Positions 31,433 through 45,118 are shown, counted from the first letter of the stretch. The stretch: DNA of 64,000 bases from Fagopyrum homotropicum (GCA_033239125.1 BSWB01000001.1:53847001-53911000); one strand, 5' to 3'. Numbers and translations are program-made. Notes: generated by a model not told the origin, from the letters alone.

Positions 31433-33652
31433 ATGCGCAGGTTTAGGAACACCGAAGACCTCTTACCTCTTGATCAAGAGCTAGAGAGGACTTTAAGGCA
31501 AAAACGAAAGGAAAAGAAAATGGCTGAAGAAATAGAACGTGATCTTCAATCGGAGCTTGCGGAAAAGGAAGCTCAACTCCAATGGAGTGAGAAGACACGT
31601 AGAGAAGAGACGGATCGTCATCAAATGAAAGTTGACGATCTAACGGATATGATGTTCCAAATGAGGTTGGAGATAAACAACCTTAAGGAGAAAAAGAAAA
31701 GGAGGAGACCGGGAAGATCGGTTAGAGCTAACTCATCCAAAGAGGATAGCGACTCCTCCATGCCACCGCTAGAGGAAATTGATCCAACGATCAATGTGAA
31801 TCCATTCCATCCACGGGCAGCTGCAAATCGCCGTGTTCCACCTAGGAATGCTAGGATCGAACGTGTGGATGAGGAGCCAAGAACTCTTGGCCAAAGGATA
31901 GATCCAACGCAGCAACCACGCCGTCTAGGTGTGAACTTTGATGCTGATGATGTACAAGGGTTTAGCTTCAACCCTCAAGTTATTACTCTTGTTCGCCAAA
32001 ACCAATTTGGCGGAACAAGCGCTGAATCTCCACACCAACACTTGCAAAACTTTGAGTGTATGATGGAGACAATGAAGCCGAAGAACGCGACTTTCAACAA
32101 CTATAAGCTCAAGCCTTTCTTCTTCTCCTTGAAGGGGAAAGCATTGTCTTGGTCCCAAGCTCTTCCTAGTGGGAAACTAGACACGTGGGAAGACCTTTCC
32201 GCGGAGTTCCTCACTAAGTTCTTTCCGCCATCCAAAACCGCGGAACTTAGAGGTAAGATTAATGCATTTTCCATGAGATCTAACGAAAGTTTGTTTCAAT
32301 CTTGGGAAAGGTTTCAGGATTTGTTCTTGGATTGCCCTCATCATGGCATATCCAAGCTTGCACTTTTGGAGATATACTATAAGGGGCTGGATGAGGAGAC
32401 ACAATTCAAGCTCCAATCCTTCTCATGTGGTACATTCATGGACATGAGAGAAGATGACGCTTGGGACTTCATTGAGAAGCAAGCAAGAGTCATAGAGAAG
32501 TATTCTCATCGGAAGGTAGAGGGAAATCGTGTGGAGCAAGGAGCAAAGCTCACACATGAAGCTCAAAATCAAATTTTCTCCCTCAACAATAAGATCAAAG
32601 AGTTGAAGGAGGCTATCAAGACCAACTTTCCAAAGCAACAAGGAAAAGATGTTGGCTACTTGGGCAACAACAATAACAATGGTGGTGAGAATACAAACCG
32701 CAACAACAACAATAACCGGAACAATAACCGGAATAATTGGAATGGCAACAACAACAACCAGAGCAATAATTGGAACAACAATAGGGGTTCAAACAACAAC
32801 AATTGGTGCTCCAATCAACAAAACTCCGGTAACTCTTATCCTTCCAATTCGAATTCACTAACTCCACCTTCCTCTTCCTCTACTCCTTTGAAAAGCCAGG
32901 GGCAAACATCTGATGGAGGAAACACTTCAGGGAAGGAGAAGCCCGATCCCATGTTGGAAACGATTTTGGGAAAGCTTCAAGGTTTGGAGAACCGCATCAT
33001 TAAGGTTGATGATCAAATTTCTAAGATTGATAAAGCCCAAAAGGTTTTAGAAAACCAAATGTTCAGCCAAGCGGAGGAAGTCCCTATGAATCAAGGGAAA
33101 CTTCCAGGAAAAACGGAGGACAACCCAAAGGGAAGGGTGATGGCAATCACAACTAGGAGCGGAGTGACTACCACCGATCCGCAACCTAAGTTTGTTGAAG
33201 TCTCCGTTGAGAAAGACAAAGAGAAGGGGAAGGAGAAGGAAGATGTCTACGTTCCTCCTCCGGCTTACAAACCTCCCCTACCATTCCCTCAATCTAGAGC
33301 GAGAGCGCGTCTAGATAAACAATTTGGTAAGTTTATAGAACTCATGAGCAAGCTGCATATTAATATACCTTTCATTGATGCTATTGTAGGTATGCCGGCT
33401 TATGGCAAGTTCTTAAAGGAGATCCTCTCTAACAAGAGAAAGTTAGAGGATTTTGGAAAGGTTAAGATGAGTTCGGATTCTTCGGATCTCATCAAAACCA
33501 TGAAGGAGAAAATGCCCCCAAAGCTAAAGGATCCGGGGTCATTTTGTATTCCCATAGGAGTGGGAGATGTCACATATGATGCGTTATGTGACTTGGGAGC
33601 AAGTGTGAGCATCATACCACTTGCATTATGTAGGAAGATCAGTTTAGGCGAC
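31433..33652 (+). CDS. gag-pro: Gag and start of protease of A3 (interrupted by A4)
   Basis: The frame is open for 740 codons up to the A4 insertion. Order: charged coiled-coil-like start (about 15-85), Arg-rich stretch, capsid-type domain (about 185-330, LDTWEDLSAEFLTKFFPP, CPHHGI), Asn/Arg-rich tail (about 405-470), MAITTRSG motif, Pro-rich linker VYVPPPAYKPPLPFPQSRARARL, and the protease active site DLGASVSIIPL near the end. No CCHC knuckle. The reading frame then runs into A4 LTR sequence; the rest of the protease is at 46884 onward. Confidence 0.9.
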
Positions 33653-35412
33653 TGTTCGCCCCTAGAGGTGTGTGCAAATAAGTTTTAAATTTATAAAACT
33701 AGAATCAAGCAGCGAACCCGCAGTGTACGGATCGACTTAGTTAAGCAAGAATTCCAGAGTATCGAACACAGGGATTTGGGGGGAACGAACTCGATTGCAG
33801 ATTATCAAGCAAGTAAATATAGGAGTTTTGCAAATATTGGGAAAACAACAATTCTAAAGATCCAGGTATCCAGCTGTGGCAATCGATTCAAGATGTACTT
33901 AATGATGTAAAGACAGAGTTGAGATATGCAAAGGTATACTAATGTAAGGTAATCGTACGGTGAAGTTCCAAAAACCTTATATAACTCACCTACAAGGCAC
34001 TCTCTATACAGGTTGTTGAGGCTCAATATAGAAAGATTCTAAAGATGAGAATTAGTGTCAAATACCCAAACTTGTAATCCAAGGATCAAGACTAACTTAA
34101 ACGATTGAGGTTGTGACACTCACAATCGAGGTAGAGGTTGTTGAGGCTTCACTACCACCTAGAAAAGACAAGTCTAAACTAAGCTAAAGCAAATCTTTAA
34201 CTTTAGATTAAAGTAAAAGCAGGTTCGTAGACTTTAAGGGAAATCACGGTTAGTTCTTGAGGTTCCACGGCCGTGGACTCAAGAACAGACCGTAATTTAG
34301 GGTTGTCGGCGAGTCTCTCTAACTCTCAGGGTCTAATCTGTTTGCGATCGATCTATCATCATCTAAGCCACAACTATCAACCCTTCACCTTAGAATTGTT
34401 AAGGGTTTTTAGCCAATAACAATCATGTTGATATCAATTCAAGAATTAAAAGATAAAAAGATGAAAACTTTCAAGAACTTTCAATAATCTTCAATTCAAT
34501 CTCAAAGTCACAAAGAGAACAAGCAATGTCAAAAGATTCAAAGTAAAACAAACAATCACCACCTTAGGAAAGAAGAGAAAACGGGATGTCAATCCGTTTT
34601 CCAAATCAAACCTAAACAAGAAGAGAGATCTTCTTGCAAAATCTTCCAAGAACTTCGATCTTCCGCCAATCCGGAGATCTCAACAGCAATCTCCACCAAA
34701 AGTGCGAGATTAGAGGAATTGCCAAACACGAACTTCGATCTCCCAAAGAGATCTCAATGATTCCAAGCAAGCTAAGAGAAGTGTAAGCGTGTCTAAACGG
34801 TGATGAATGAGGGTAAGCGGGCGTAAGTGAAGGTCCCGGATTCTTGCTTCGTCCGTCTTTTTATAGTGCAGGGCAAAATGTCGGCCCGGCCCAATCTTTA
34901 AAAGATCGTGGCTTCAAAGTGTGGCGAAAAGATTTGCCAAGATCACGGTCGTGGAAGTGTTCCACGACCGTAATTTAGAGCGTGGAAACAAATACGGTTT
35001 GCACCATATGTTCCACGGCCGTGTAATCCTCTGGAATGAACATGAATTTCTGACTCCAAATCCACGGTCGTGGAATTGAACGTGGAACGTGATACGGCCG
35101 TATTTTAGGGCGTGGTTTAGGGCAAGAACGTGATTCTTCCCTAAACTCGTGCATTCCTCAAGCTAAAACTCCAATTTGCTTCCAAAGAATGTCCTCAATC
35201 CATGGACATATCAACTCAACTCTCCTTTTCTCGATTCCGTTCGGAAATAGCTCCAAATCACCTATAATCAACATAGAACTAGTGTAGACATCCATATCGA
35301 CAATATAGGTAATACTAGCTCACATATGCACAAAGTTCAATCAAAGACTATCAATATAAGTCGAATACGTTTAGAAAACGTGCCTAAAATATCACAATAT
35401 TTCATGCTAACA
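33653..35412 (-). repeat. 3' LTR of A4
   Basis: Minus-strand TGTTAGCATG...GGGGCGAACA. U3 hairpin with 12-base arms ACGGTCGTGGAA/TTCCACGACCGT and a three-base loop at 34945-34971. TATA box at 34858-34865. Leader hairpin at about 34243-34296. Confidence 0.95.
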
Positions 35413-36758
35413 AATAACTCCATACTTAACACTTACTTGTCCCTAAGCAAGGTCTTTCAAAAAGCTTTAAACAAGAGTTAGGATGAAATATGTGTACCTT
35501 CTTTCGGATGAATGTGACTTCTAAAGAATAGATCATTCTCAAACCTTGCTTCAATCGTTTATCAAACTTTCACACACTCAATCAAAGAGTAAAAGGCAAA
35601 GAAAATTCATGAACCAACTTAACTTCTAAACAAGCATTATAACCTTCAAACATTATCAAAATCAATCACAAGAAACTTCAATTTAGATCACCAAGTCATA
35701 TAACATTCTTATGATCTTAAGGACTTTCAAAGAGAAGGTCTAGAATATGGAAGGGAAGGGAAAACTTTAAGGGAAAGTGGTGCATAAATCCGGGAAAGTG
35801 GACAACTACCTTCTTCTTCTTATGTGGTTCCCGCAATACTTCAACTTAGAGCTTCGCTCTCTTCTTTTCACTTTTCGACTTTACTTTTGGAGTTACGGAT
35901 AGAGGTGCACAAAAACCGAAGCCTAGGAGATCGGTGTTTCTCAAATTTTTCAAGAGATGCCTCAAACCCTTAGCGCACATACCATAATCCGCTAGGAATA
36001 TCGCTCAATCCGACTTTGGCAAGACACAAACACCCGGCTATGTGAATGGTGCTGAGTTACTCATCGTCATGATTGACTTCCCCAAACCTATAATTTCTTT
36101 CTATTCAATTGATTGCAAATAATTGCTCTCATGACCCTCCCACATCAAATATGCCTTTTTCTCATTCACTTCTCCAAATTCCCGGATAGGTAAAAGAGGC
36201 TAATATTTCAATGAGGAGCTAGATGATCAAAGAAAGAAGAAAGAAAGTATTGAATTGCCTTAATCATTTCAATAAGAAGTATAGGAACTTATAACGTGAT
36301 TTCAACTTCAATTTCCTATCATGATTTAGGTAACATTTTCACATTATAAAACTTGCAAAAGAGGTGAAGTTCATCCATTCAAATTCTTTTCAATTCACAA
36401 TCCTTCTAAGCATGCAATTGTCATCAAACTCAATTCACAAGTAGTGATTATCATGGAAATCATCTCAATTCATTAGAAGCACAAAATTTTCAAAATTTTT
36501 CAAATTTTTATGGGTTTTTCAAGTTATTTTTCATGCAATGCAATAAGGAAACGTGTAACACATAATGAATATGCAACGATAGTCTCGAATGAAAGCAAAC
36601 ATAGAGAGTAGAGTTATTACAAACTTTTAGTACATCCCACCCCATACTTAGGACGAACATTGTCCCTAATGTTCAAAAGAAATAAGGAAAAGAAGAAAAG
36701 AAAAAGAAACTCACAAAATGGTGGCGGGAATGTCTAAAACAAACGATCATGCGTCCAA
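35413..36758 (-). other. 3' UTR of A4
   Basis: Non-coding. Border purine tract AAGTATGGAGTTATT next to the LTR, conserved block at 35890-36088, and the second purine tract AAGTATGGGGTGGGA near 36640-36655 directly after the ORF-1-like gene. Confidence 0.8.
35890..36088 (-). other. Conserved non-coding block, A4 copy
   Basis: Almost the same as 6330-6526; the strings AGCCGGGTGTTTGTGTCTT and GCTTCGGTTTTTGTGCACC are kept. Confidence 0.8.
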
Positions 36759-38315
36759 TCACTGCGGCGGTGGTAGAGGTGGGAATGGAGAGAAACTCGG
36801 ATCATAGAACCGCCCAAACTGCTGGCGGTAGACGTCCCTCATCATGTGGTCAAGGTCGTCTAAGCGTCCGTCTCTAGCATCCGCCCGAATCTCTAGCGCT
36901 CCTACTCTCTCTGAAAGTCCGGTAGCCCAATCCGGCATATGCTCGTACCATCCCGGGGCGTGACTGTACCATGATGGGGCATCGGATGGTGCTGGTGCTG
37001 GTGGCGGTGGTGGTGCTGCTGGCTGCTCCGTGGACCAAGGAGGTGGGGTGGAATACCATGTGGGAGGTGTGGCCATCCACGTGGGCCTCTCACTCACACT
37101 AGCGCGGCGAGATGACGAGCCTGAGGCTCTAGCCGGACGTGGAGAGCGTCGAGGTACATCTGGGGCCGCCTCCGGCTGATCCGGAAACGTGCCAAACTCA
37201 TGCTCCGCTCCTCCACCACTCTCGTACTGATCTCCCATGTCCTCCTCCTCCACAACCGGTGGTGGAACGTAAGGGGGAGCTACTAGCCTGTTCGCATGCA
37301 TCGCAGCGAACGTCTCCTTCCAATTGTGGCGTCCCGCCACAATGGAATACTCCGGCAGCCACTCAATCCCCCTACCCGTCCTAGTCTCCCAAGGCATGCC
37401 CGCATAAGGCGGACCTCCATGTGTGGGGAAGATGAGTCACCTAACCATAAATGCGTGTAGCCCTAAAGGAACCGCCAGTATACGGGTGCAAGCAGAAAAA
37501 TCTACACCAAATGTCCTAGCAATGTGGGTAACTATCCCACCATATCCAATGTTCCCCTTCTTCTTGTTCTTGAGTTTACTCATCGTAGCCGCCAAAAGAG
37601 TGGCACAATCTGCACGGCGACCGTATAGCATGCTATAGAGCAAGAATAGCTCATCCGTCTTGATCTTTTGGGGCGTCTCCATCCTAGGAAAGAGACACTC
37701 CGAGAGAACGCGGTGTGCTATCTTCAAGGCTAGATGGTACATCAATCTAGCCTTGGTATCGGCGGGTTGCCAACGGTCCTCGTCGGCGTATATCATCGCT
37801 ACTTCCTCCCAAAAGTTCTTGGGGTAAACTCCACTAAGAAATCGACCGTTATAGGTCTCATGGAACCCGAAAATGGTCCCAAACTCAACAATACTCAAAT
37901 GGTAGTCTTGTTCCATGAGACGGAAGGAGACGGTCCTATCTACGTGGCTGTGCTCGAAGGACGTCACAACCTCCCGGGTGATCTCCTCATAGGCGTCTTC
38001 ACGAATGTTCGTGAAGACAAGCAATCCGGCTCTATCCAAGAGCCATGTAAGATCATCAACTATGTTGAGAGGATGTAGATCCTCCAACAACAAATACCTA
38101 GGACCTATCACTGTCCTCTCCTTGATCCGGTCAAGTGCAGCAAGGTGGTTCTCATGTATGGTTGGGATGCTAGGGTGAGGAGGTGAAGATGGAGGTGGTA
38201 GTGAAGGAGATGAGGGTGGTGGTGCCCTAGAGGTGGAGGGGTTGCCCTTTCTTTTCTTATTCTGCTCTCCCTTCTTCTCATTTATCCTTCCTGACACTCT
38301 CCTTACGAAATCCAT
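36759..38315 (-). pseudogene. ORF-1-like gene of A4, one nonsense codon
   Basis: About 519 codons from the conserved ATG (MDFVRRVSGR). Domain order as in the intact A3 copy: Lys-rich start, Ser/Pro linker, conserved domain with GPRYLLLEDLHPLNIVDD and FGTIFGFHE, a second conserved block with AHRVLSECLFPR and GNIGYGGIVTHIA, then Pro/Trp-rich repeats and the end RQQFGRFYDPSFSPFP. A TGA at 37437-37439 interrupts it; the frame is open again directly afterwards. Confidence 0.88.
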
Positions 38316-39144
38316 TTTTCACCAAAAATTACGGTTTGTTCTTCAGGTTCCACGGCCGTGGTTTACCCAGAGACCGTGATTCGTCTCAGAATCTTGCGAA
38401 TCTCAGCAAATTCACCAACAATCACCACAACAAGCAGTCCTAATCTAATTCCTTCCAGTCTTTGTCAGTTCTTCCTAAAAATCTATAGCAAAAACGAACC
38501 AAATCCGCGAAAATCAAGAAGAAAGAATAAACCTCTTTTTCGGATTAAAAAACCCGAAATGCACGTTTGTTGATGGATTTCCGCTCGGTTTGTCGCTTGG
38601 ATCTTGTTCGTGGTTGGATTTGCTGTAGTTTAGGATGAAGAATCGTTGAAAACGATTAGAAAACGAGGAATTGGAGGAGGTCGTGGGGTTTCGGCGTTTA
38701 GGGCGTGGAAAGGGGTAAATTTTTGAGAAATTTTGTGAAGAATGTGGCTTATATAGTCTCAGGCAAAATTTTGAAAATCACGGTCTGTCGGGGTGTTCCA
38801 CGGCCGTGGAAGTGTACGGACCCGTGGTTTTGGTGATTTTTCAAAGGCTTTTGAGAATTACGGCCACTATAGCTATGACGACCATAATTTAGACCGTGGA
38901 ACCTTCTGTAAAGCTTCAAAGTCCAAATTTCGTCGCTCTTCTTCGACATTCTTCTCCCTTTCTCCTATTCCATCGATCCTACAACCAAAGACACGAACAT
39001 ACCGGAAGAAATCGAGGCAAAATAAAGCGAAAAATTCTATTCTAAGCTAAACTATGAATCGAAAACAAAAACGAAAATGCAATACCTTGGGTTGCCTCCC
39101 AAGAAGCGCTTTGTTTAAGGTCCGTAGCTAGACCAATCTCGCAC
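38316..39144 (-). other. Pol-to-ORF-1 spacer of A4
   Basis: No gene. Palindromic words lie just upstream of the ORF-1-like start (about 38330-38390, with CCACGGCCGTGG at the centre) and in a second cluster at about 38775-38902. The string CTTGGGAGGCAACCCAAGG after pol, itself an inverted repeat (CTTGGG/CCCAAG), is kept in A, B and C. Confidence 0.75.
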
Positions 39145-42100
39145 TTATTCGAGTGCGGTAGGCGCAAACTCTTCAGCTTGGAGTTCCGGCGTATACTTCT
39201 TGAGTCGCTGACCGTTCACCTTAAAACATCCGCTAGCTTCACCCCATACTTCAACTGCACCATGGGAGAAAATACGTTTAATTAGAAAAGGTCCGGTCCA
39301 ACGGGATTTAAGCTTACATGGAAAGAGGCGAAGTCTTGAATTGAAGAGGAGAACTTGATCCCCTTCTTTGAAGTCCTTTGGAATGATATGCTTATCATGC
39401 CAACGCTTTGCTCTTTCCTTGTAGATCTTAGCGTTTTCATAGGCGTTCAAGCAAAGTTCATCCAGCTTATTGATGTCTAGGAGACGCTTCTCTCCCGCTT
39501 CCTTCATGCCGAAATTCAGCCACTTGATAGCCCAAAACGCTTTGTGCTCCAGCTCTACCGGCAAATGACAAGACTTCCCATACACAAGGTTGTATGGTGT
39601 GGTTCCTATGGGAGTCTTGTACGCAGTCCGGTACGCCCATAATGCATCATCTAGTTTCAATGAGCAATCCTTCCTAGTCCTTGAAACCGTCTTCTCTAGA
39701 ATTCCCTTGATCTCCCTATTTGAAATCTCAACTTGTCCACTCGTTTGTGGATGGTAAGGGGTAGCGATCTTGTGAGTAACCCCATACTTAGCTAGAAGAG
39801 CTTCAAAGCGACGGGCTATGAAGTGAGAACCTCCATCACTAATGATTGTCCTTGGTGTTCCAAATCGCGGAAAGATGGTTTTGTTGAAGAACTTAACCAC
39901 CACCATGGCATCATTTGTGGGAGAGACAATTGCTTCCACCTATCTAGAAACGTAGTCTACCGCCAATAGTATGTATTGGTTTCCACAAGAAGATGGGAAT
40001 GGTCCCATGAAATCGACTCCCCAAACGTCGAAGATCTCCACCTCTTGGATGTTGTTGAGGGGCATCTCGTTCCTTCTAGAAATATTTCCTGTTCTTTGAC
40101 AAGCATCGCAGCAAGAGACAAAGGATTGCACATCTCTAAATAAAGTAGGCCAATAGAATCCAGATTGCAATACCTTTGCGCTAGTCTTGTTCGAACTAGC
40201 GTGTCCTCCACAAGGTAGTGAATGACAATGGCGGATGACACTTTGCATCTCATCTTCCGGCACACATCGCCGGATGATGCCATCCGGACCTCTCTTAAAG
40301 AGGAGAGGCTCGTTCCAATATTATTCCCGGACGTCCTTAAAGAACTTCTTCCTTTGTGCGTAGGATAGTCCGGGCGGCATCTCCTGGCAAACCAAATAGT
40401 TAACAAAATCAACAAACCATGGTTCGTTACCTTTGGACATCTCGTTGATGCACTCCTCTATGATGTGTAGGTGTTCGTCCGGAAAGGAGTCATGAATGGG
40501 TAGATGGTCGTCCTCTAGATGTGTGAGGCGACCCAAATGATCCGCAACAGAATTTTCTGAACCTTTCTTGTCGCGGATCTCAAGATCGAATTCTTGTAGG
40601 AGAAGAATCCATCTAATTAGCCTTGGCTTCGCGTCTTTCTTCGCAAGGAGGTACCGGATCGCAGCATGATCCGTGTAGACGATCACTTTTGCACCTACAA
40701 GATAAGAGCGAAACTTGTCAATAGCGTAGACAATGGCTAGAAACTCTTTCTCTATAGTGGCGTAGTTAAGCTGAGCTTCGTCTAGCGTCTTGCTAGCGTA
40801 GTATATGGCATGAGTTCGCCCTTCCTTTCGTTGTCCAAGAACAGCTCCAATAGCTACGTCACTAGCATCGCACATAATCTCGAAGGGAAGAGTCCAATCC
40901 GGAGGTTGGATAATAGGTGCTGAAATTAGAGCTTGCCGAATGGTGTTAAACGCATCTAAACATTCCTGCGAAAACTCAAAAACCGCATCCTTCATCAATA
41001 GATTAGTGAGAGGTTTTGATATCTTAGAAAAGTCCTTAATGAAGCGTCTATAAAATCCAGCATGTCCTAGGAAACTTCTTATCCCTTTCACCGAAATTGG
41101 GAGAGGAAGTTTCTCTATGGTCTCTATCTTAGCCTTGTCTACCTCTATTCCTCTACTAGAGACTAAGTGACCTAATACGATTCCTTCCTTAACCATGAAT
41201 TGACACTTCTCCCAATTAAGAACTAGGTTAGTGTCTTCACAACGTTGTAAAACAAGAGAAAGGTTAGAAAGGCAATCGTTAAAAGAGGAACCGTATACGG
41301 AGAAGTCGTCCATGAAGACTTCCATGATTTCCTCTACGTACTCGGAGAAGATGGCCATCATGCACCGTTGAAAGGTGGCTGGGGCGTTGCAAAGCCCGAA
41401 CGGCATTCTCCTATAGGCGAACGTACCCCAAGGGCACGTGAATGTGGTCTTCTCCTGATCGTCCGGATGTATCGGGATCTGAAAGAAACCACTATAACCG
41501 TCAAGGTAGCAAAAATGTGAATGTTGTACTAACCTTTCAAGCATTTGATCGATGAATGGCAAGGGAAAGTGATCCTTCCGCGTTGCGTTGTTGAGCTTGC
41601 GGTAGTCTATGCACATTCGCCATCCAGTCACGGTTCGGGTAGGAATGAGTTCGTTGTTCTTATTGGTGATGACCGTCATTCCTCCCTTCTTTGGAACTAC
41701 TTGAACTGGACTCACCCATTTGCTATCGGAGATAGGATAGATGATACCTGCATCAAGAAGTTTAAGAATTTCCTTCTTGACAACCTCCTTCATGGTCGGA
41801 TTCAACCGCCTTTGAGGTTGTCTTGAAGTTCTAAAATCCTCCTCCATTAGTATCTTATGCATACATAGGGAGGGTTTAATTCCTACTAAGTCCTCGATAG
41901 TGTAGCCTATGGCTTTTCTATGTTTCCTAAGGACTATCATGAGCTGTTCATGTTCATCTATGCTTAGTTCGGAGCTAACAATGACCGGGAAGGTAGAATT
42001 AGATCCAAGAAAAGCGTACCTTAGATGAGTAGGAAGTGGTTTGAGTTCCATCACTTTCGGAGCTTCCAATGGTCCTTGAGGGGCATCCGACGTTTCCTTA

Positions 42101-45017
42101 GAAGTTTCTAAGGTTGTTGAGTGGTTTGGAGAAGAATCAAAAGAAGTTGAAGAAGTAAGCCGATCACCCTCTTCCACGGTCAGAATTACGGCCTCTCCAT
42201 GTGTTCCACGGCCGTGTAATCCCCTGGAATGGAGGTCGATTTTGGTTGTGAAATCCACGGTCGTGGAATACAGGGTGTGACCGTGGATTCTTACATTCTC
42301 AGCCTCATCGTGGAGTTTCTCAAACTCCACTTCATGCATCTCTTCTTGTGCTTCTAAGGCTTCAATTTCCTCTTTGCACTCTTCTTCTTCCCCTACATTG
42401 GTTAGACTCATAGTGATAACCTTTTGTAAAGGATCGTTAAAGAGAATCGCACTTACCTCCTCCCTAGACAAACCTTCTTCATCTTGGATATCGTAAATAT
42501 CCTCGTCAAAGATTGGCTCCTTTACTAGAGTGGAAAGAACGAACTCTACTTTCTCTTCTCCAATATCAAAAGCGAGTCTCCCATTCTTGCAATCGACCAT
42601 ACAGCCGGAAGTTGCAAGAAACGGTCTTCCGAGTATGATCGGGACCTGACTATCTGCAGGAATGTCAAGCACGACAAAATCAATGGGGACAAAGAATTTA
42701 CCTAGCTTGACCGGGACGTCTTCTACAATACCGACGGGGCGAGTGATGGATCGATCCGCCATGTATAACGTCATCTTGACCGGTTTAGGATCGCCTAAAC
42801 CGATCTTCCTGCATAATGCAAGTGGTAGGATGCTCACACTTGCTCCCAAGTCACATAAAGCGTCGTATGTGACATCTCCCACTCCAATGGGAATGCAAAA
42901 TGACCCCGGATCCTTCAACTTTGGGGGCATTTTCTCCTTCATAGTCTTGATGAGATCCGAAGAATCCGAGCTCATCTTGACCTCACCGAAATCTTCTAGC
43001 TTCCTCTTGTTAGAGAGAAGCTCCTTCAAGAACTTGCCCTAAGCCGGCATGCCTACAATAGCATCAATGAAGGGTATATTAATATACAGCTTGCTCATGA
43101 GTTCTATGAACTTACCGAATTGTTTGTCTAGGCGCGCTCGCGCTCTAGATTGAGGGAACGGTAAGGGAGGTTTGTAAGCTGGAGGAGGAACATAGACATC
43201 TTCCTTCTCCTTCCCCTTTCCTTTGTCCTTCTCTATGGGGACTTCAACGAACGTAGGCTGCGGATCGGTGGTAGTCACCCCGCTCCTAGTTGTAATCGCC
43301 ATTACCCTTCCCTTAGGGTTGTCCTCCGTCTTTCCTGGAAGTTTCCCTTGATTTCTAGGGACTTCCTCCGCGTGGTTGAACAATTGGTTTTCCAAAACTT
43401 TTTGAGCTTTGTCAACCTTAGAGACTTGATCATCAACCTTGATGAGGCGGTTCTCCAATCCTTGAAGCTTTCCCAAGATTGTTTCCAACATGGGTTCGGA
43501 CTTCTCCTTTCCCGTATTGTTTCCTCCATTAGATGATTGCCCCTGGCTTTTCAAAAGAGTAGAGGAAGAGGAAGGTGGAGTTAGCGAATTAGAATTGGAA
43601 AGATAGGAGTTACCGGAATTTTGTTGATTGGAGCGCCAATTGTTGTTGTTTGAACCCCTATTGTTGTTCCAATTGTTGTTGTTCCGGTTGTTGTTGTTTC
43701 CATTCCAATTGTTATTCCGGTTATTGTTCCGGTTATTGTTGTTGCGGTTGGTGTTATCACCGCCATTGTTGTTGCCCAAATAGCCAACATCCTTCTCTTG
43801 TTGCTTTGGGAAGTTGGTCTTGATAGTCTCCTTCAACTCTTTGATCTCATTATTGAGGGAGAAAATTTGATTTTGAGCTTCATGTGTGAGCTTCGCTCCT
43901 TGCTCCACGCGATTTCCCTCCACTTTCCGGTGGGAATACTTCTCTATGACTCTTGCTTGCTTCTCAATGAAGTCCCAAGCGTCATCTTCTCTCATGTCCA
44001 TGAACGTTCCGCATGAGAGGGATTGGAGGTTGAATTGCGTTCCCGCATCCAGCCCCTTGTAATAGATCTCCAGCAAGGCAAGCTTGGATATGCCATGATG
44101 AGGGCAATCCAAGAGCAAGTCCTGAAACCTTTCCCAAGATTGAAACAAGCTTTCGTTAGGTGTCATTGAAAAGGCATTAATCTTACCTCTAAGTTCCGCT
44201 GTTTTGGAGGGCGGAAAGAATTTGGTGAGGAACTCCGCGGAAAGGTCTTCCCACGTGTCTAGTTTCCCATTGGGAAGAGCTTGATACCAAGACAACGCTT
44301 TCCCTTTCAAAGAGAAAAAGAAAGGCTTGAGCTTATAGCTGTTGGTAGTAGCGTTCTTCGGTCTCATCGTCTCCATCATACACTCAAAGTTTTGCAAGTG
44401 TTGGTGTGGAGATTCAGCGCTTGTACCGCCAAACTGGCTTTGGCGAACAAGAGTGATAACTTGAGGGTTAAAGCTAAACCCTTGCACATCTTCAGCATCA
44501 AATTTCACACCCAAGCGGCGTGGTTGTTGTGTTGGATCCATCCGCTGGCCAAGAGTTCTTGGCTCATTATCCAAACGTTCGACTCTCACATTCCTAGGTG
44601 GAATGCGGCGATTAGCAGCTCCTTGTGGATGGAAAGGATTCATATTGATCGTGGGATCAATCTCTTCTAACGGTGGCATGGAAGATCACTATCATCAGCG
44701 GATGAGTGGCTTTTTCTTCTAGACCTTGATCTCCTTCTTGAGGATTTCTTGCTTCCCTTATTCTTAAGGTCGCTCATCTCTATCCTCATTTGGAAGATCA
44801 TGTCTTGTAGACCGTTAACTTGAGATTGATGACGATCCATCTCATCCTGGCGGAGAGTCTCATTCCATCGGAGTTGAGCTTCCTTCTCCGCCAACTCCGT
44901 TTGAAGATCACGTTCGTGTTCTTCAGCCATCTTCTTTTCCTTGCGCTTTTGCCTCAAGGTTTTCTCTAGTTCTTGATCAAGAGGTAAGAGATCTTCGGTG
45001 TTCCTAGACCTGCGCAT
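39145..45017 (-). pseudogene. gag-pol: Gag-pol of A4, four lesions
   Basis: Starts at the conserved ATGCGCAGG. A one-base loss near 44690 shifts the frame after about 110 codons. From there a single frame runs to 39145 with three nonsense codons: TAG at 43039-43041 (Tyr in A3), TAA at 40321-40323 (Tyr) and TAG at 39940-39942 (Trp). Order: capsid-type domain, Asn-rich tail, protease (DLGASVSILPL, IILGRPFLATSG), RT (YLDGYSGFFQIPIHP, FMDDF), RNase H (MCDASDVAIGAVLGQ, VYTDH), integrase with H-H-C-C (RHCHSLPCGGH...CDACQR), catalytic D-D-E (VDFMGPF, IISDGGSHF, ISNREIKGILEK) and a GPF-type end. No chromodomain. Confidence 0.93.
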
Positions 45018-45094
45018 GCACTCAAAGAGATATCAAATAACGAGAGCAAGCTCCCAAGCTTGACAACCGGCTACTGGATTCGGCCTAAACCAAA

Positions 45095-45112
45095 TCCCCG
45101 GCAACGGCGCCA
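45095..45112 (-). promoter_or_regulatory. Primer-binding site of A4 (tRNA-Asp)
   Basis: Minus-strand TGGCGCCGTTGCCGGGGA, six bases from the LTR. Confidence 0.93.
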
Positions 45113-45118
45113 AAAACT

